From contig WGDB01000097.1 in assembly GCA_015493495.1 (NCBI GenBank), forward strand, positions 1 to 41,285: a stretch of DNA of 41,285 nucleotides, in the 5' to 3' direction. The translations under genes were made by a program, and so were the position numbers. Below are positions 27,884-36,300 of the stretch, piece after piece. The first letter of the stretch is position 1. Each line of letters begins with the position of its first letter. The notes under the pieces were generated by a model. It saw nothing but the letters and a program-made list of their open reading frames with translations, searched no databases and was not told the origin of the DNA. The DNA is from Helicobacteraceae bacterium. GTDB taxonomy: Bacteria; Campylobacterota; Campylobacteria; Campylobacterales; Sulfurimonadaceae.

Positions 27884-28534
27884 TTATAAAGCGGCTCTTT
27901 TTTGGAATAAAATGATCTTTTTTTCGTCACCAGATATATATTGGAAATGGTGCTGTTGGGCAAGAGTTTGAAGTGCATGCGGCCTGAAAAAAGAGATATG
28001 GGTAGGGTCGCGTCGATACCACCATTTTAAGTAGGCCTCTTTTTCATTGGGGTGAAACTGTGTCATAAGGGCGAGGTAGCCACCTTCTTGAAGATGCTCT
28101 GAAAAGAGGGCCATGGTCTCTTGCACCTCACTGATATGTTCTATCACTTCAGTCGAAGTAATAAGATCATATTTTTTATCCACATAGACTTTTTCAGGTG
28201 CAAAAAACTTATCGTAGTGATCTACCTGAAAACCTTGATGTGTCATAATATTTGCCAAAACAGGGTTGGGACCGGAGCCAAAGTCCAAAACTGTATGGAT
28301 CTCTTTTTTATAAGGTAAAAAAGTCTTCTCCATAAAGTCTTGAAACATAGCGACATAGCCGAGGTTCTCTTCAGTGTTGTTGTGCTGTTCATAGACTTTT
28401 AGCTCTTTTTCATTGCTAATGATCGCTGCCTCTTCTTTAAAGATAAACTCACACTCATGACAATGATAGGTCTCACACTTCATATACGTATCAAAAAAAG
28501 CTTCCGTAGGGCCTTGACATATTTTGCAGTGCAT
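27884..28534 (-). CDS. class I SAM-dependent methyltransferase with N-terminal zinc ribbon
   Basis: 216 residues. The N-terminus has C-x-x-C and C-H-x-C pairs ('MHCKICQG', 'YHCHECEFIF') like a zinc ribbon; the SAM-binding motif is 'VLDFGSGPNP' and a later 'LITSTEVIEHI' matches the post-I acidic loop. Such proteins are often annotated as methyltransferase type 11/12 with unknown substrate. The start shares one base with the ABC-F stop, so the two are probably coupled. Confidence 0.85.
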   Translation of the reverse strand: MHCKICQGPTEAFFDTYMKCETYHCHECEFIFKEEAAIISNEKELKVYEQHNNTEENLGYVAMFQDFMEKTFLPYKKEIHTVLDFGSGPNPVLANIMTHQGFQVDHYDKFFAPEKVYVDKKYDLITSTEVIEHISEVQETMALFSEHLQEGGYLALMTQFHPNEKEAYLKWWYRRDPTHISFFRPHALQTLAQQHHFQYISGDEKKIILFQKRAAL

Positions 28535-30489
28535 TAAGCTTTCTGTGCCTCGATCTCTTCGACTTTTTCTTCGATTAGAAGCAGCTCTTCAACTTTAGCT
28601 TCGTACAGTGCTTCTGCTTCTGAGAGCTCATCTGCTACAACGGTGATCCCTTTAAGTTCATAACATTTTGGGTCCGCTAAACAGGTGTTGATGATGTCGA
28701 TCTTCTCTTCCAGTGCCTCTATCTCAGTTGGCAGACGTTTAAGGGCTTCATTCTCTTTGTAAGAGAGTTTGATGTTTTTAGCTCTCTCTTTTGGTGCCTC
28801 TTTTTTAGGGACACTTTTTTCAGCTTCATTGATAATGCTGGAGATCTCACGCTGCTCTTTTTCATCTTCAAGGTATTCAGAGTAGAGTTGATACTCCTCT
28901 TCGACAAGCCCATCATGGTTTTTAAAGACAAAGAGCTTTTTGGCGATCTTGTCTACAAAAAAGCGGTCGTGACTGACTAAGATGACAGCACCCGGAAAGT
29001 TTTGAAGTTGCTCTTCAAGGATGTTGATGGTGGGGATGTCGAGATCATTGGTTGGCTCATCGAGTATAAGACAGTCGACATTTTTGGTAAAGAGTAAGGC
29101 CAGTGCCACACGGTTCTTTTCACCACCACTTAGTGTACCGATCTTTTTGTCAAGGAACTCTCTGGGAAAGAGAAAGTTCTTAAGGTAGCCATAGACGTGC
29201 ATGTTGGACCCGCGTACAACCACACGGTCTCCCCCATTGGGACAGAAGGTCTCAATAAGATTTTTGGCATCATCCAAGAGCTCTCTATGCTGGTCAAAGT
29301 AGCCTATAGAGAACTCTCCTTGTTTGATCCGCCCTTCAGTTGGCTTAACCCGTCCTAGAAGCGTTTTAAGCAACGTGGATTTACCGGTACCGTTAGGCCC
29401 CACGATAGCAATGACATCTTTTTGTAAGATACGTGTGGTGAAATTTTTGATGAGAAGTTTGTCCCCGAGGGTGACTCCAAGGTTCTCGACCTCAAAAAGC
29501 ATCTTCTGTTTGTTGACACTTTTGTCACGGTTAAAGTGTTTGGCTTCTCTCTGTACCTCGACACTCATCTTACGGATCATGGCGGGGTTGGTCTTGGCCG
29601 CTTCACGCAGTTGCATAAGTCGTTCTTTACGACCTTCGTTACGTTTGAGTCTGGCACGTACCCCTCTGGCAAACCATTCGTTTTCAGTTTTTAACATCCC
29701 CAGTAGGTTGTCATGCTGCTTTTGCAGGGTACGGATATGTTCTGCTTTTTGGGTGAGGTAGTCGGAGTAACCCCCTCTGTATTCACGAAGCGCACCATCT
29801 TCGACCTCTATAGTCTTGGTAGCGATCTGGTCAATGAAGTAACGGTCGTGAGAGATGAAGACCAGGGTGTACTTCTCTTTTAAGATCAACTCCTCCAAAA
29901 ACTCCACCATATAAACGTCAAGGTGGTTGGTCGGTTCATCAAGCAGCAAAACGTCTGGTTTTTGAAGAAGCAAACCAGCTAATGCAACGCGGCGCTGCTC
30001 ACCACCACTGAGCATCATTACCGGTTTGGTCTCCATGTGCTTGAGGTTGAAGTGCACCAAAATACGCTCTATCTTGTCATCGAGACTCCAGGCACTGTGG
30101 TGGTCTAGATAACTTGAGAGGTCAGCGTGCTCTTTTAAAAGCAGTTTATCGTCAAAGTTCTCAGCCATCAGTACAGAGATCTCATCAAAACGTGCCTTGG
30201 CATCATAGAGTTCCTGAAGCCCTCTCTCTACTGCCTGACGTACGGTGTCCTCTTCTTGAAACTTGGGGACCTGGTCAAGCATCTTGATCTCCAGGTCCTG
30301 CTTGACGATGCGTTTACCGTCATCGAGGATGAGCTTTCCGGAAACTGCTTTCATAAGTGTGGATTTACCACTACCGTTTTTACCCACAATAACGATGCGA
30401 TCACCCTCTTCAACATGAAAATTGATGTCGATCAGGATCTTTTGGAGGTCATAATGTTTGTGTACGTTGAGAAGGTCTATCAGTGCCAT
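28534..30489 (-). CDS. ABC-F family ATPase, Uup-like
   Basis: 651 residues with two ABC domains and no membrane spans. Domain 1: Walker A 'GKNGSGKST', signature 'LSGGEQRRVAL', Walker B 'VLLLDEPTNHLD'. Domain 2: 'GPNGTGKST', 'LSGGEKNRVAL', 'CLILDEPTNDLD'. A linker rich in Arg and a C-terminal coiled coil (about 570-651, 'LPTEIEALEEKIDIIN') are typical of Uup, which acts on ribosomes or branched DNA. Not an exporter. No resistance role is suggested by the context. Confidence 0.92.
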   Translation of the reverse strand: MALIDLLNVHKHYDLQKILIDINFHVEEGDRIVIVGKNGSGKSTLMKAVSGKLILDDGKRIVKQDLEIKMLDQVPKFQEEDTVRQAVERGLQELYDAKARFDEISVLMAENFDDKLLLKEHADLSSYLDHHSAWSLDDKIERILVHFNLKHMETKPVMMLSGGEQRRVALAGLLLQKPDVLLLDEPTNHLDVYMVEFLEELILKEKYTLVFISHDRYFIDQIATKTIEVEDGALREYRGGYSDYLTQKAEHIRTLQKQHDNLLGMLKTENEWFARGVRARLKRNEGRKERLMQLREAAKTNPAMIRKMSVEVQREAKHFNRDKSVNKQKMLFEVENLGVTLGDKLLIKNFTTRILQKDVIAIVGPNGTGKSTLLKTLLGRVKPTEGRIKQGEFSIGYFDQHRELLDDAKNLIETFCPNGGDRVVVRGSNMHVYGYLKNFLFPREFLDKKIGTLSGGEKNRVALALLFTKNVDCLILDEPTNDLDIPTINILEEQLQNFPGAVILVSHDRFFVDKIAKKLFVFKNHDGLVEEEYQLYSEYLEDEKEQREISSIINEAEKSVPKKEAPKERAKNIKLSYKENEALKRLPTEIEALEEKIDIINTCLADPKCYELKGITVVADELSEAEALYEAKVEELLLIEEKVEEIEAQKA

Positions 30490-30553
30490 ATATTGCTCAT
30501 AAATTAAAGTGACGTATTTTAGCAGAGAAGGGCTTTAGAGGTGCCTTTAACTC

Positions 30554-31327
30554 TTAATGCAAAAATCGGTACATCATGATCGATGCAGCCACAGCGACGT
30601 TAAAGCTTTTTATGTTGGCTTGCATCTCGATGACCACCGCTTCATCACAGGCCTCTAACACCTCTGCTGAGAGCCCTTTTCCTTCATGTCCCATCAACAA
30701 GACCCACTTTTCAGGTACTTTGACTTGATTAAGTGGGGTCGCGCTTTCAGTCACTTCTGCTGCAAAGATCTTGTATCCATCGGTTTGAAGTTGGGTGATG
30801 GTTGCAAATATGTCATCGTAACGGTGGATCTTCAACCGACTGCTCAGGCCCATAGAGACCCTTAGTGCACGACGGTTGTAGGGATGTGGCCCTTGTTCGG
30901 GTAAAAGGTAGGAGTCTACACCTAAAGCGGCGGCACTTCTCGCAATGGAGCCTATGTTTTCGCTGGAGGAGATCTCATCGAGCATGATGATATGGTCTCC
31001 CAGTGCTTGAAGCAGACTGTCTTGTGGTCTAATTCCATGCATCATGCAGTTGTGATGTACTTTATGTCCAACGATCTGTTCCATCTGTGTTTTGGTTGCC
31101 ACATAGCATTTGGGGATCTTTTTGGTCTCCAAAAGATCTTTAAAGGTCTCATAGTATTGTGGTGTGGCCAAGATGCTTTTGACTTGGACATTACTTTGTA
31201 AAACAAGGTTAACGACCTTGGGACTGTCTGCTATAAAGCTGCTGTCTGCTCTAAACGCCTGGTCTCGGAGCTGTTGGTAGATCTGGAGTTCAGGCACATC
31301 TATCTTCTCGACTGTAATAAAGTTCAT
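30554..31327 (-). CDS. TrmH/SpoU-family RNA 2'-O-methyltransferase
   Basis: 257 residues. SPOUT fold motifs are seen: 'SSENIGSIARSAAALG' (motif 1), 'LLMGHEGKGL' (motif 2) and 'IKSFNVAVAASIMMY' (motif 3, with S-F-N where most have S-L-N). An N-terminal substrate-binding region precedes the catalytic domain. It methylates a ribose in tRNA or rRNA; the exact target is not clear. It lies 64 bases from the ABC-F gene and directly abuts the small membrane gene upstream. Confidence 0.9.
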   Translation of the reverse strand: MNFITVEKIDVPELQIYQQLRDQAFRADSSFIADSPKVVNLVLQSNVQVKSILATPQYYETFKDLLETKKIPKCYVATKTQMEQIVGHKVHHNCMMHGIRPQDSLLQALGDHIIMLDEISSSENIGSIARSAAALGVDSYLLPEQGPHPYNRRALRVSMGLSSRLKIHRYDDIFATITQLQTDGYKIFAAEVTESATPLNQVKVPEKWVLLMGHEGKGLSAEVLEACDEAVVIEMQANIKSFNVAVAASIMMYRFLH

Positions 31328-31636
31328 CTATTTTTGATCACCAAAGCAGTGGGTGCGGTAGAGAAACCATGCGGCTATAGCGCTGTCGTTGTAGCTGTAC
31401 TCCAACTGCTTTTTAGGGATGGAGTTGTTACGCATATATGAGCGTATGATCCCAGTAAAGAGATAACTGATGAGCAGGGTAGCCACAGCATAAAAGTAAT
31501 CAACCACATACGCTACAAGCAGGGTCAAGATGATAGGCATATAGGTCAGTTTAAAGGCAAGAAGTTTTACCAACCATTGGCAGTAGGGTGTTTTGAAGGT
31601 AGGGGTGGGTTCTATCTCGGGGATAAAGTCATTCAT
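31328..31636 (-). CDS. small membrane protein
   Basis: 102 residues with two or three hydrophobic segments (about 20-40, 40-62) and a C-terminal Tyr/Trp-rich tail. It abuts the SPOUT gene with no gap. A TATAAT-like box on the minus strand (31643-31648) is only 6 bases before the ATG, so the true start may lie a little further in, or the message may be nearly leaderless. No family recognised. Confidence 0.65.
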   Translation of the reverse strand: MNDFIPEIEPTPTFKTPYCQWLVKLLAFKLTYMPIILTLLVAYVVDYFYAVATLLISYLFTGIIRSYMRNNSIPKKQLEYSYNDSAIAAWFLYRTHCFGDQK

Positions 31637-31802
31637 AACGAGATTATAATAGAAGTTGTGTAAACAAGAGCTACCTATTGAACACCTGACGATAAAACTA
31701 TCTAAAAAGTAAACTTAAGTCGTCAACCTAGCTTTGCTTATTCACTAAGATAAAAATAGAAAGTCTGTATTCTTTGGTAATCAATTTAAAAAGGAGTGAT
31801 TT

Positions 31803-32015
31803 ATGAGTGAACCAAGACTACAGGATATAGGTGACTATAACACCTTGAAAGGTGAAAAAAAGAGGATTGTATGGGCTGTGATCATTGCTGGTCTTATCAT
31901 CGGTGCTATCTATTTGGCAGCACGTACTTACTTCGTTCCAAGTGATGTTATACCAACGGATGACACGATCACTAAGATTCCATCTGTTCAAAAAGGTATG
32001 GGTGTAACACGTTAG
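31803..32015 (+). CDS. small single-span membrane protein
   Basis: 70 residues. A strong AAAAAGGAG ribosome site 6-7 bases before the ATG. One span (about 24-41, 'VWAVIIAGLIIGAIYLAA') follows a basic K-G-E-K-K-R patch, so the N-terminus is probably inside and the 27-residue C-terminus in the periplasm. No family recognised. Alone, 67 bases before the M48 gene which has its own promoter. Confidence 0.65.
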   Translation: MSEPRLQDIGDYNTLKGEKKRIVWAVIIAGLIIGAIYLAARTYFVPSDVIPTDDTITKIPSVQKGMGVTR

Positions 32016-32036
32016 TTAGTAAATTAGTAAAAATGC

Positions 32037-32042
32037 TACAAT
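32037..32042 (+). promoter_or_regulatory. extended -10 box for the M48 protease gene
   Basis: TG-C-TACAAT, 40 bases before the ATG at 32083. Confidence 0.45.
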
Positions 32043-32082
32043 AACGCAAATTTTTTAAGGCACTATCGCCCGAAGGTCAACC

Positions 32083-33330
32083 ATGGTAACAACAATTATA
32101 GGTATCTACACCGTGTACGTACTCATCAAGATATATGTGAGTGTCATGCAAATCGGCTATGTCAATCAGGCAAAACGCCAAACTGCTGTACTCATGGGTG
32201 CAGCAGATTTTTTAAAAGCAGGCAATTATGCAGCGGCTAAAGAGAAACTTTCTATGTTTACCACACTTTTAGATTTTGTGGTCTTTTTAGCATGGATGGA
32301 TTTTGGGATCGCTTGGATCGAAAAGACCTTTTTGGTATATGATCCTGCGCTCTCTACAGTACTTTCAGTCTTAGCCTTTATTATGATCAATGGTCTCATC
32401 AGTTTACCGGTGGACTATTATGAGAAGTTTATCTTAGATGCAAAGTTTGGTTTTAACCGTTCGAGTAAAAGCCTTTACATCAAAGACACTGCGATCTCAA
32501 CTCTTTTGACTGTGGTCTTTGGCGGTGCGATCGTCTGGGGTATTTATCTTATTATCAGTTCAACAGCGTTGTGGTGGCTTTGGAGTTTCGCCTTTATTTT
32601 TGGGGTTATTGTACTTTTGAACATGTTCTTTCCAACATTGCGTGCCATGTTCTTTGACAAGTTGACACCGTTGGAAGATGAGCAACTTAACAAACAGATC
32701 ACCCGTCTGATGGATGAGACTGGTTTTCAGAGCTCAGGTGTCTTTATCTCTGATGCTTCCAAGCGTGATGCCCGTCTTAATGCTTACTTCGGTGGCTTAG
32801 GCAAGACAAAGCGTGTGGTACTGTTTGATACACTATTAGAGAAGTTGACACCTAATGAGCTTTTGGCTGTTTTAGGACATGAACTTGGACACTTCCAACA
32901 TGGAGACATCTATAAAAACATGGCTTTGATGGGCGGGATGCTGTTTGCTATGTTCGCTATTTTTGGAAATCTTCCTGATACACTCTATATGGAACTCGGT
33001 GTTCAAAAAAGCGCAGCGAACATGATGATACTTTTTATATTAGTGATGCCACTGCTCAGTTTTGTGATGATGCCACTTATGGGGATCATGAGTCGTCATA
33101 ATGAGTATGCAGCAGATCAGACCGGTGCAGAGTTGGGTGGTAAGTTCTTTTTGAGTGAAGCGCTTAAAAAGTTGGTGAGTGAAAACAAAAGTTTTCCACT
33201 CTCTCACCCTCTCTATATCTTTTTCTACTACACCCATCCACCGGTGTTGGAGCGTCTAAAAGAGTTGGGTTTTGACATTCACAGTCAAAGCAGTGAAGCC
33301 TTAGAGGGATCATGCCCATCCATCGACTAA
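32083..33330 (+). CDS. M48-family membrane metalloprotease (Ste24-like)
   Basis: 415 residues with several membrane spans. The zinc site is complete: 'HELGH' at 266-270 and the third ligand E341 in 'NEYAADQTG'. The order of helices and 'FPTLRAMFFDKLTPL' matches CAAX-protease-1/Ste24 type enzymes; in bacteria these take part in membrane protein quality control rather than prenyl-protein processing. Its 3' end overlaps prmC by 19 bases. Confidence 0.92.
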   Translation: MVTTIIGIYTVYVLIKIYVSVMQIGYVNQAKRQTAVLMGAADFLKAGNYAAAKEKLSMFTTLLDFVVFLAWMDFGIAWIEKTFLVYDPALSTVLSVLAFIMINGLISLPVDYYEKFILDAKFGFNRSSKSLYIKDTAISTLLTVVFGGAIVWGIYLIISSTALWWLWSFAFIFGVIVLLNMFFPTLRAMFFDKLTPLEDEQLNKQITRLMDETGFQSSGVFISDASKRDARLNAYFGGLGKTKRVVLFDTLLEKLTPNELLAVLGHELGHFQHGDIYKNMALMGGMLFAMFAIFGNLPDTLYMELGVQKSAANMMILFILVMPLLSFVMMPLMGIMSRHNEYAADQTGAELGGKFFLSEALKKLVSENKSFPLSHPLYIFFYYTHPPVLERLKELGFDIHSQSSEALEGSCPSID

Positions 33331-34142
33331 AAAGTGTCAACACGTGGTTAACTGAGATCACTGCAGCACTGCAAGGTGTTGTTGAACGTCCACGACGTGA
33401 GGCCCAACTGCTTATTATGGCCCATTTGAAAAAAGATGAGCTGTGGTTGATAACCCATGAAAATGATGAGGTCGAAGCGGGTGAAAAGCTTGCGGCGTGG
33501 GTTGAACGACGCAAAAAGAATGAGCCTTTAGAGTACATCACCAACCGCGTCAGTTTCTACTCTCAAGAGTTTCACATCGAAGCGGGTGCTTTGATCCCGC
33601 GTCCTGAGACAGAGTTACTTATCGATGAGGTACTGGCTGTAGCTGAGCGTGACAAAGTACTAACTATTGTCGAAGTGGGTGTTGGCAGCGGGATCATCTC
33701 TACGATCTTGGCACAGGAGCTTCCTCAAGCCAAGATCATTGCAGTAGACATCAGTCCTAATGCGCTAAAAGTGGCCAGAAAGAACATTGATGCTTTTGGG
33801 CTAAGTGAACGTATTGAACTGCGAGAGGGTGATTTGTTAGAACCCATCACGGAAAAGATTGATATTTTAGTCTCAAATCCACCCTATATCGCAGACGGTG
33901 AGCCTCTGGAAAGTAACTTGGATTATGAACCCGACCTGGCACTGTTTGGCGGTACTGTAGGTGATGAGATCATACAGCGTCTTTTAGATGAGACACTACA
34001 GAGAAAAATCCCCTGTTTCGCTTGTGAGATGGGGTATGACCAAAAAGATAAAGTTGAGAACTATCTCAATAACAGATACAGTGCACTGAAGTTCTACAAA
34101 GATCTTGCAGGCCATGACCGTGGTTTTGTACTTCAGCGTTGA
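33312..34142 (+). CDS. prmC: release factor glutamine methyltransferase
   Basis: 276 residues. PrmC methylates the Gln of the GGQ motif in RF1/RF2. Seen: N-terminal helical domain, 'EYITNRVSFYSQEF', 'LIPRPETELL', SAM loop 'VEVGVGSGIIST', 'AVDISPNAL' and the catalytic 'NPPYIA'. The start overlaps the M48 gene by 19 bases. Standard length. Confidence 0.95.
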   Translation: MPIHRLKSVNTWLTEITAALQGVVERPRREAQLLIMAHLKKDELWLITHENDEVEAGEKLAAWVERRKKNEPLEYITNRVSFYSQEFHIEAGALIPRPETELLIDEVLAVAERDKVLTIVEVGVGSGIISTILAQELPQAKIIAVDISPNALKVARKNIDAFGLSERIELREGDLLEPITEKIDILVSNPPYIADGEPLESNLDYEPDLALFGGTVGDEIIQRLLDETLQRKIPCFACEMGYDQKDKVENYLNNRYSALKFYKDLAGHDRGFVLQR

Positions 34143-34188
34143 GCCTTTGGCTTAAGGGAAAGAGTGAAAAGTGAAGCGCGTCTTGACT

Positions 34189-34344
34189 GTGCGTGGGCTT
34201 CCCGCCGAGGGAAACAAAGCGTTAGCGTAGCGAAGGGGAACTTGTTCGCCGCAGCGTGAAACACAGAGGTGCGTGTGGGCTTCGCGCCGAGGGAAACATA
34301 GCGTTAACGTAGTGAAGGGGGAACTTATTCACCGCAACGTATTT
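34189..34344. repeat. tandem direct repeat, two copies of about 80 bases
   Basis: Copy 1 starts at 34189 and copy 2 at 34269. Shared landmarks in order are GTGCGTG, GGGCTTC, CGCCGAGGGAAACA, AGCGTTA.CGTAG, GAAGGGG, GAACTT.TTC.CCGCA.CGT. Copy 2 has about three extra bases. Within each, TTCCC...GGGAA can pair in copy 1. No ORF follows the pattern. It fills the gap between prmC and the DUF4149 gene. Confidence 0.75.
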
Positions 34345-34364
34345 AAAGTAAAAAAGGAAAAAAT

Positions 34365-34847
34365 ATGACAGCAAAACAGTGGACGGTAACGATCTATCTT
34401 CTTTTAGTGGCGATGACACTAGGTGCAGTACTGACTCTAGGTATCTTTGTCACAGCGACGATCTTTCACTCTGACAGTTACCTGGTAGGGACGATGTTAG
34501 ACCATTATAATGAGGGTGTCTTGATGGCGGAGATCTTTCGACGTTTCAGCTACTTTATCTCATTTATAGCACTAATCGTCTTTGTCTTTGAAGGAAACGA
34601 ATACAAACACGGTCGTCGTGACAACTACGCAATGATCAGTGCTTTTTTTGTGATCACTACAGCGATGATGTTCAGTGCCATATATACACCCAAGATCTTA
34701 GCTATGCAGGCATTAGGAGCTGAAGCGACACAGAGTGAGGCTTTTGAAGCTTTACATCTTGGCAGTGAGATCGATTTTAAGGTCTTAGCAGTGGCACTCT
34801 CTGTTCTCTTTATTCGCCGCATGCACCTTATGTTTGTACAAAAGTAA
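34365..34847 (+). CDS. DUF4149-domain membrane protein
   Basis: 160 residues and four predicted spans. 'TLGAVLTLGIFVTATIF' near the N-terminus, 'AEIFRRFSYF' and 'FEALHLGSEIDFKVLAVAL' near the end fit the DUF4149 (TMEM205-like) family of small membrane proteins of unknown role. AAAGGAAA ribosome site lies 6 bases before the ATG. It is the only gene after the tandem repeat. Confidence 0.8.
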   Translation: MTAKQWTVTIYLLLVAMTLGAVLTLGIFVTATIFHSDSYLVGTMLDHYNEGVLMAEIFRRFSYFISFIALIVFVFEGNEYKHGRRDNYAMISAFFVITTAMMFSAIYTPKILAMQALGAEATQSEAFEALHLGSEIDFKVLAVALSVLFIRRMHLMFVQK

Positions 34848-34882
34848 AACAAATACAAATTAGAGAACACTAAACCTCTCTA
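34845..34882 (-). terminator. terminator-like hairpin for the 29 aa minus-strand ORF
   Basis: On the minus strand TAGAGA (starting in the stop codon) pairs with TCTCTA over a 10-base loop and is followed by ATTTGTATTTGTTTT. The six-base stem is weak, but position directly after the small ORF supports a short transcript. Confidence 0.35.
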
Positions 34883-34969
34883 GTTGTCTCCCCAAAATAT
34901 ACTTATGATGTAAAGGGCTCCAAAAATAACAGGAGCCATATACAAAACCATATACATATCTATTTCCAT
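34880..34969 (-). CDS. possible 29-residue single-span membrane protein
   Basis: Too short for ordinary gene calls. The product is almost all hydrophobic: M-E-I-D-M-Y-M-V-L-Y-M, then 'APVIFGALYIISIFWGDN'. An AAGGAG lies 6 bases before the ATG (minus strand) and a T-rich hairpin follows the stop. Size and shape recall small subunits such as CydX or KdpF, but no sequence match is claimed and no partner gene is adjacent. It could also be chance. Confidence 0.45.
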   Translation of the reverse strand: MEIDMYMVLYMAPVIFGALYIISIFWGDN

Positions 34970-35051
34970 TATCTGCTCCTTTTTATTAATGATGCGCTTT
35001 TATGCCTTACAGTATGATTAATGCGGTGTTGCTATTTTTTTACATATTCAA

Positions 35052-35230
35052 GCTTGCCTCTTACTCAATATGAAGGGATCATTCCCGCCTTAGAGTCTGC
35101 CCATGCGGTAGCGTACGCGATGAAGTTGGCAAAAGAAAATCCAAAAGATTCGATCTTGATCAACTTAAGTGGCCGTGGGGATAAAGACATCGATTTTGTG
35201 GTAGAAAAGTTTCCTATTCCAAGTAAATAA
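35052..35230 (+). pseudogene. trpB: remnant of tryptophan synthase beta subunit, C-terminal end only
   Basis: The frame from about 35052 reads '[18 protein letters not shown]' then '[13 protein letters not shown]', which is the conserved C-terminus of TrpB (PLP-dependent, makes tryptophan from indole and serine). About 58 residues of the usual 390-400 remain; the lysine that binds PLP and the rest of the gene are absent, and upstream bases do not continue the match. A nearby ATG at 35021 could open the frame but lacks a ribosome site. It is most likely the scar of a deletion, possibly because a full trpB sits elsewhere. Confidence 0.8.
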
Positions 35231-35237
35231 CAATTAC

Positions 35238-35270
35238 ACCCTCTGAACTTATCAGATGTTTTCAGAGGGT
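35238..35270 (+). terminator. hairpin after the trpB remnant
   Basis: A perfect 9-base stem ACCCTCTGA/TCAGAGGGT, 8 bases after the remnant's stop. Little T-run follows. Probably the old trpB terminator kept with the gene's end. Confidence 0.45.
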
Positions 35271-35385
35271 TCCATTATTAGTCTCCATCTCATTTTCATA
35301 AATATCTTATTAACAGACTCCCTTTGGAAGTGCCCTTTACTCTTTTGTGTTATCCTATTTGAAATATTGACAAGAAGGTTTATGC

Positions 35386-36300
35386 ATGCACGAAAGTCAT
35401 ACACTGATCCACAGTATTATTGATGAGGTAGAGACCGTTCTTATTGGTAAACGTGACAAGATCGCTTTGGCGATGGCGGCCTTTCTTTCGGGTGGACATC
35501 TGCTGATCGAAGACATGCCGGGTGTGGGGAAGACCACTTTGGCCAAGACACTTGCAGAGGTTCTGGGACTGGACTTTGGGCGTATACAGTTTACTTCAGA
35601 CCTGCTTCCGGCAGACATCATCGGGGTGAACTATTTTGATGTCAAGAGCGGTGCTTTTCGTTTTAAAAAAGGGCCCATCTTTAGTTCTCTGCTTTTGGCT
35701 GATGAGATCAACCGTGCGACTCCAAAGACACAGAGTGCCCTTTTGGAGGCCATGGCAGAACAGCAGGTGAGTGTAGACAACGAGACCTACAAGCTTGAAC
35801 GTCCCTTTTTTGTGATCGCGACCAAAAACCCTTATGAAGAGAACGGTGTTTTTGCGATGCCAAGCTCTCAGCTGGACCGCTTTGTCTGTACGATCTCACT
35901 GGGTTATGCCAACAGAGACTCTGAACGTGAGATCCTGCGTCGCGGTGGTGCAGAACCTTCGCTAAAACTCAAACAACTGACACGAGAAGAGGTCGAGCGA
36001 CTAATACGCTTGGCTCAGGAAGTCCATGTCAGTGAAGAGATCCTGGACTTGATCCAAAACATTGTGGAGGTGAGTAGAAACAGAAGTCTCTTTATCTATG
36101 GTCTCTCTACTCGTGGTGCCTTGGCACTGCTGCAACTGTCAAAAGCTTATGCCCTTATAGAAGGCAGAGACTTTGTTATCCCTGATGATGTTACCGCAGT
36201 ATTAGAGCCGGTACTTGTCCACAGACTGGAGTTACAAGAACGTGATCATACTCAATCAGCTACAGAAAAGATTCTCGCCCTCATTTGCCAAGATTGCTAG
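35386..36300 (+). CDS. MoxR-family AAA+ ATPase
   Basis: 304 residues. 'EDMPGVGKTTLAKTLAEVLG' Walker A (about 42-61), 'RIQFTSDLLPADIIG', Walker B 'LLADEINRATPKTQSALLEAM' start and 'QLDRF' arginine-finger region are typical. MoxR proteins act as chaperones for partner proteins, generally encoded next to a DUF58 protein, as here. AAGG lies 7 bases before the ATG. It overlaps the DUF58 gene by about 59 bases. Confidence 0.92.
   Translation: MHESHTLIHSIIDEVETVLIGKRDKIALAMAAFLSGGHLLIEDMPGVGKTTLAKTLAEVLGLDFGRIQFTSDLLPADIIGVNYFDVKSGAFRFKKGPIFSSLLLADEINRATPKTQSALLEAMAEQQVSVDNETYKLERPFFVIATKNPYEENGVFAMPSSQLDRFVCTISLGYANRDSEREILRRGGAEPSLKLKQLTREEVERLIRLAQEVHVSEEILDLIQNIVEVSRNRSLFIYGLSTRGALALLQLSKAYALIEGRDFVIPDDVTAVLEPVLVHRLELQERDHTQSATEKILALICQDC

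Larger units (their letters stand above)
34970..35385. other. gap between the small ORF and moxR
   Basis: Apart from the trpB remnant and its hairpin, the remaining bases (34970-35051 and 35271-35385) hold no gene I can support. An extended -10 (TG-T-TATCCT, 35348-35356) lies about 30 bases before moxR. Confidence 0.5.

Noticed and set aside
29324-29761. 145-codon plus-strand ORF opposite the ABC-F gene
   Set aside because: It lies fully inside the second ABC domain on the other strand and its Ser/Arg/Leu-rich product looks like a shadow.
34189-34344. CRISPR-like array
   Set aside because: Only two long copies with almost no spacer, repeats too long, and no cas genes.
34222-34419. Minus-strand ORF across the tandem repeat
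   Set aside because: It runs through both repeat copies into the DUF4149 start, without a ribosome site.
35021-35230. Intact 69-codon gene starting at ATG 35021
   Set aside because: The match is to the end of TrpB only, and no ribosome site precedes the ATG, so a remnant is the better call.
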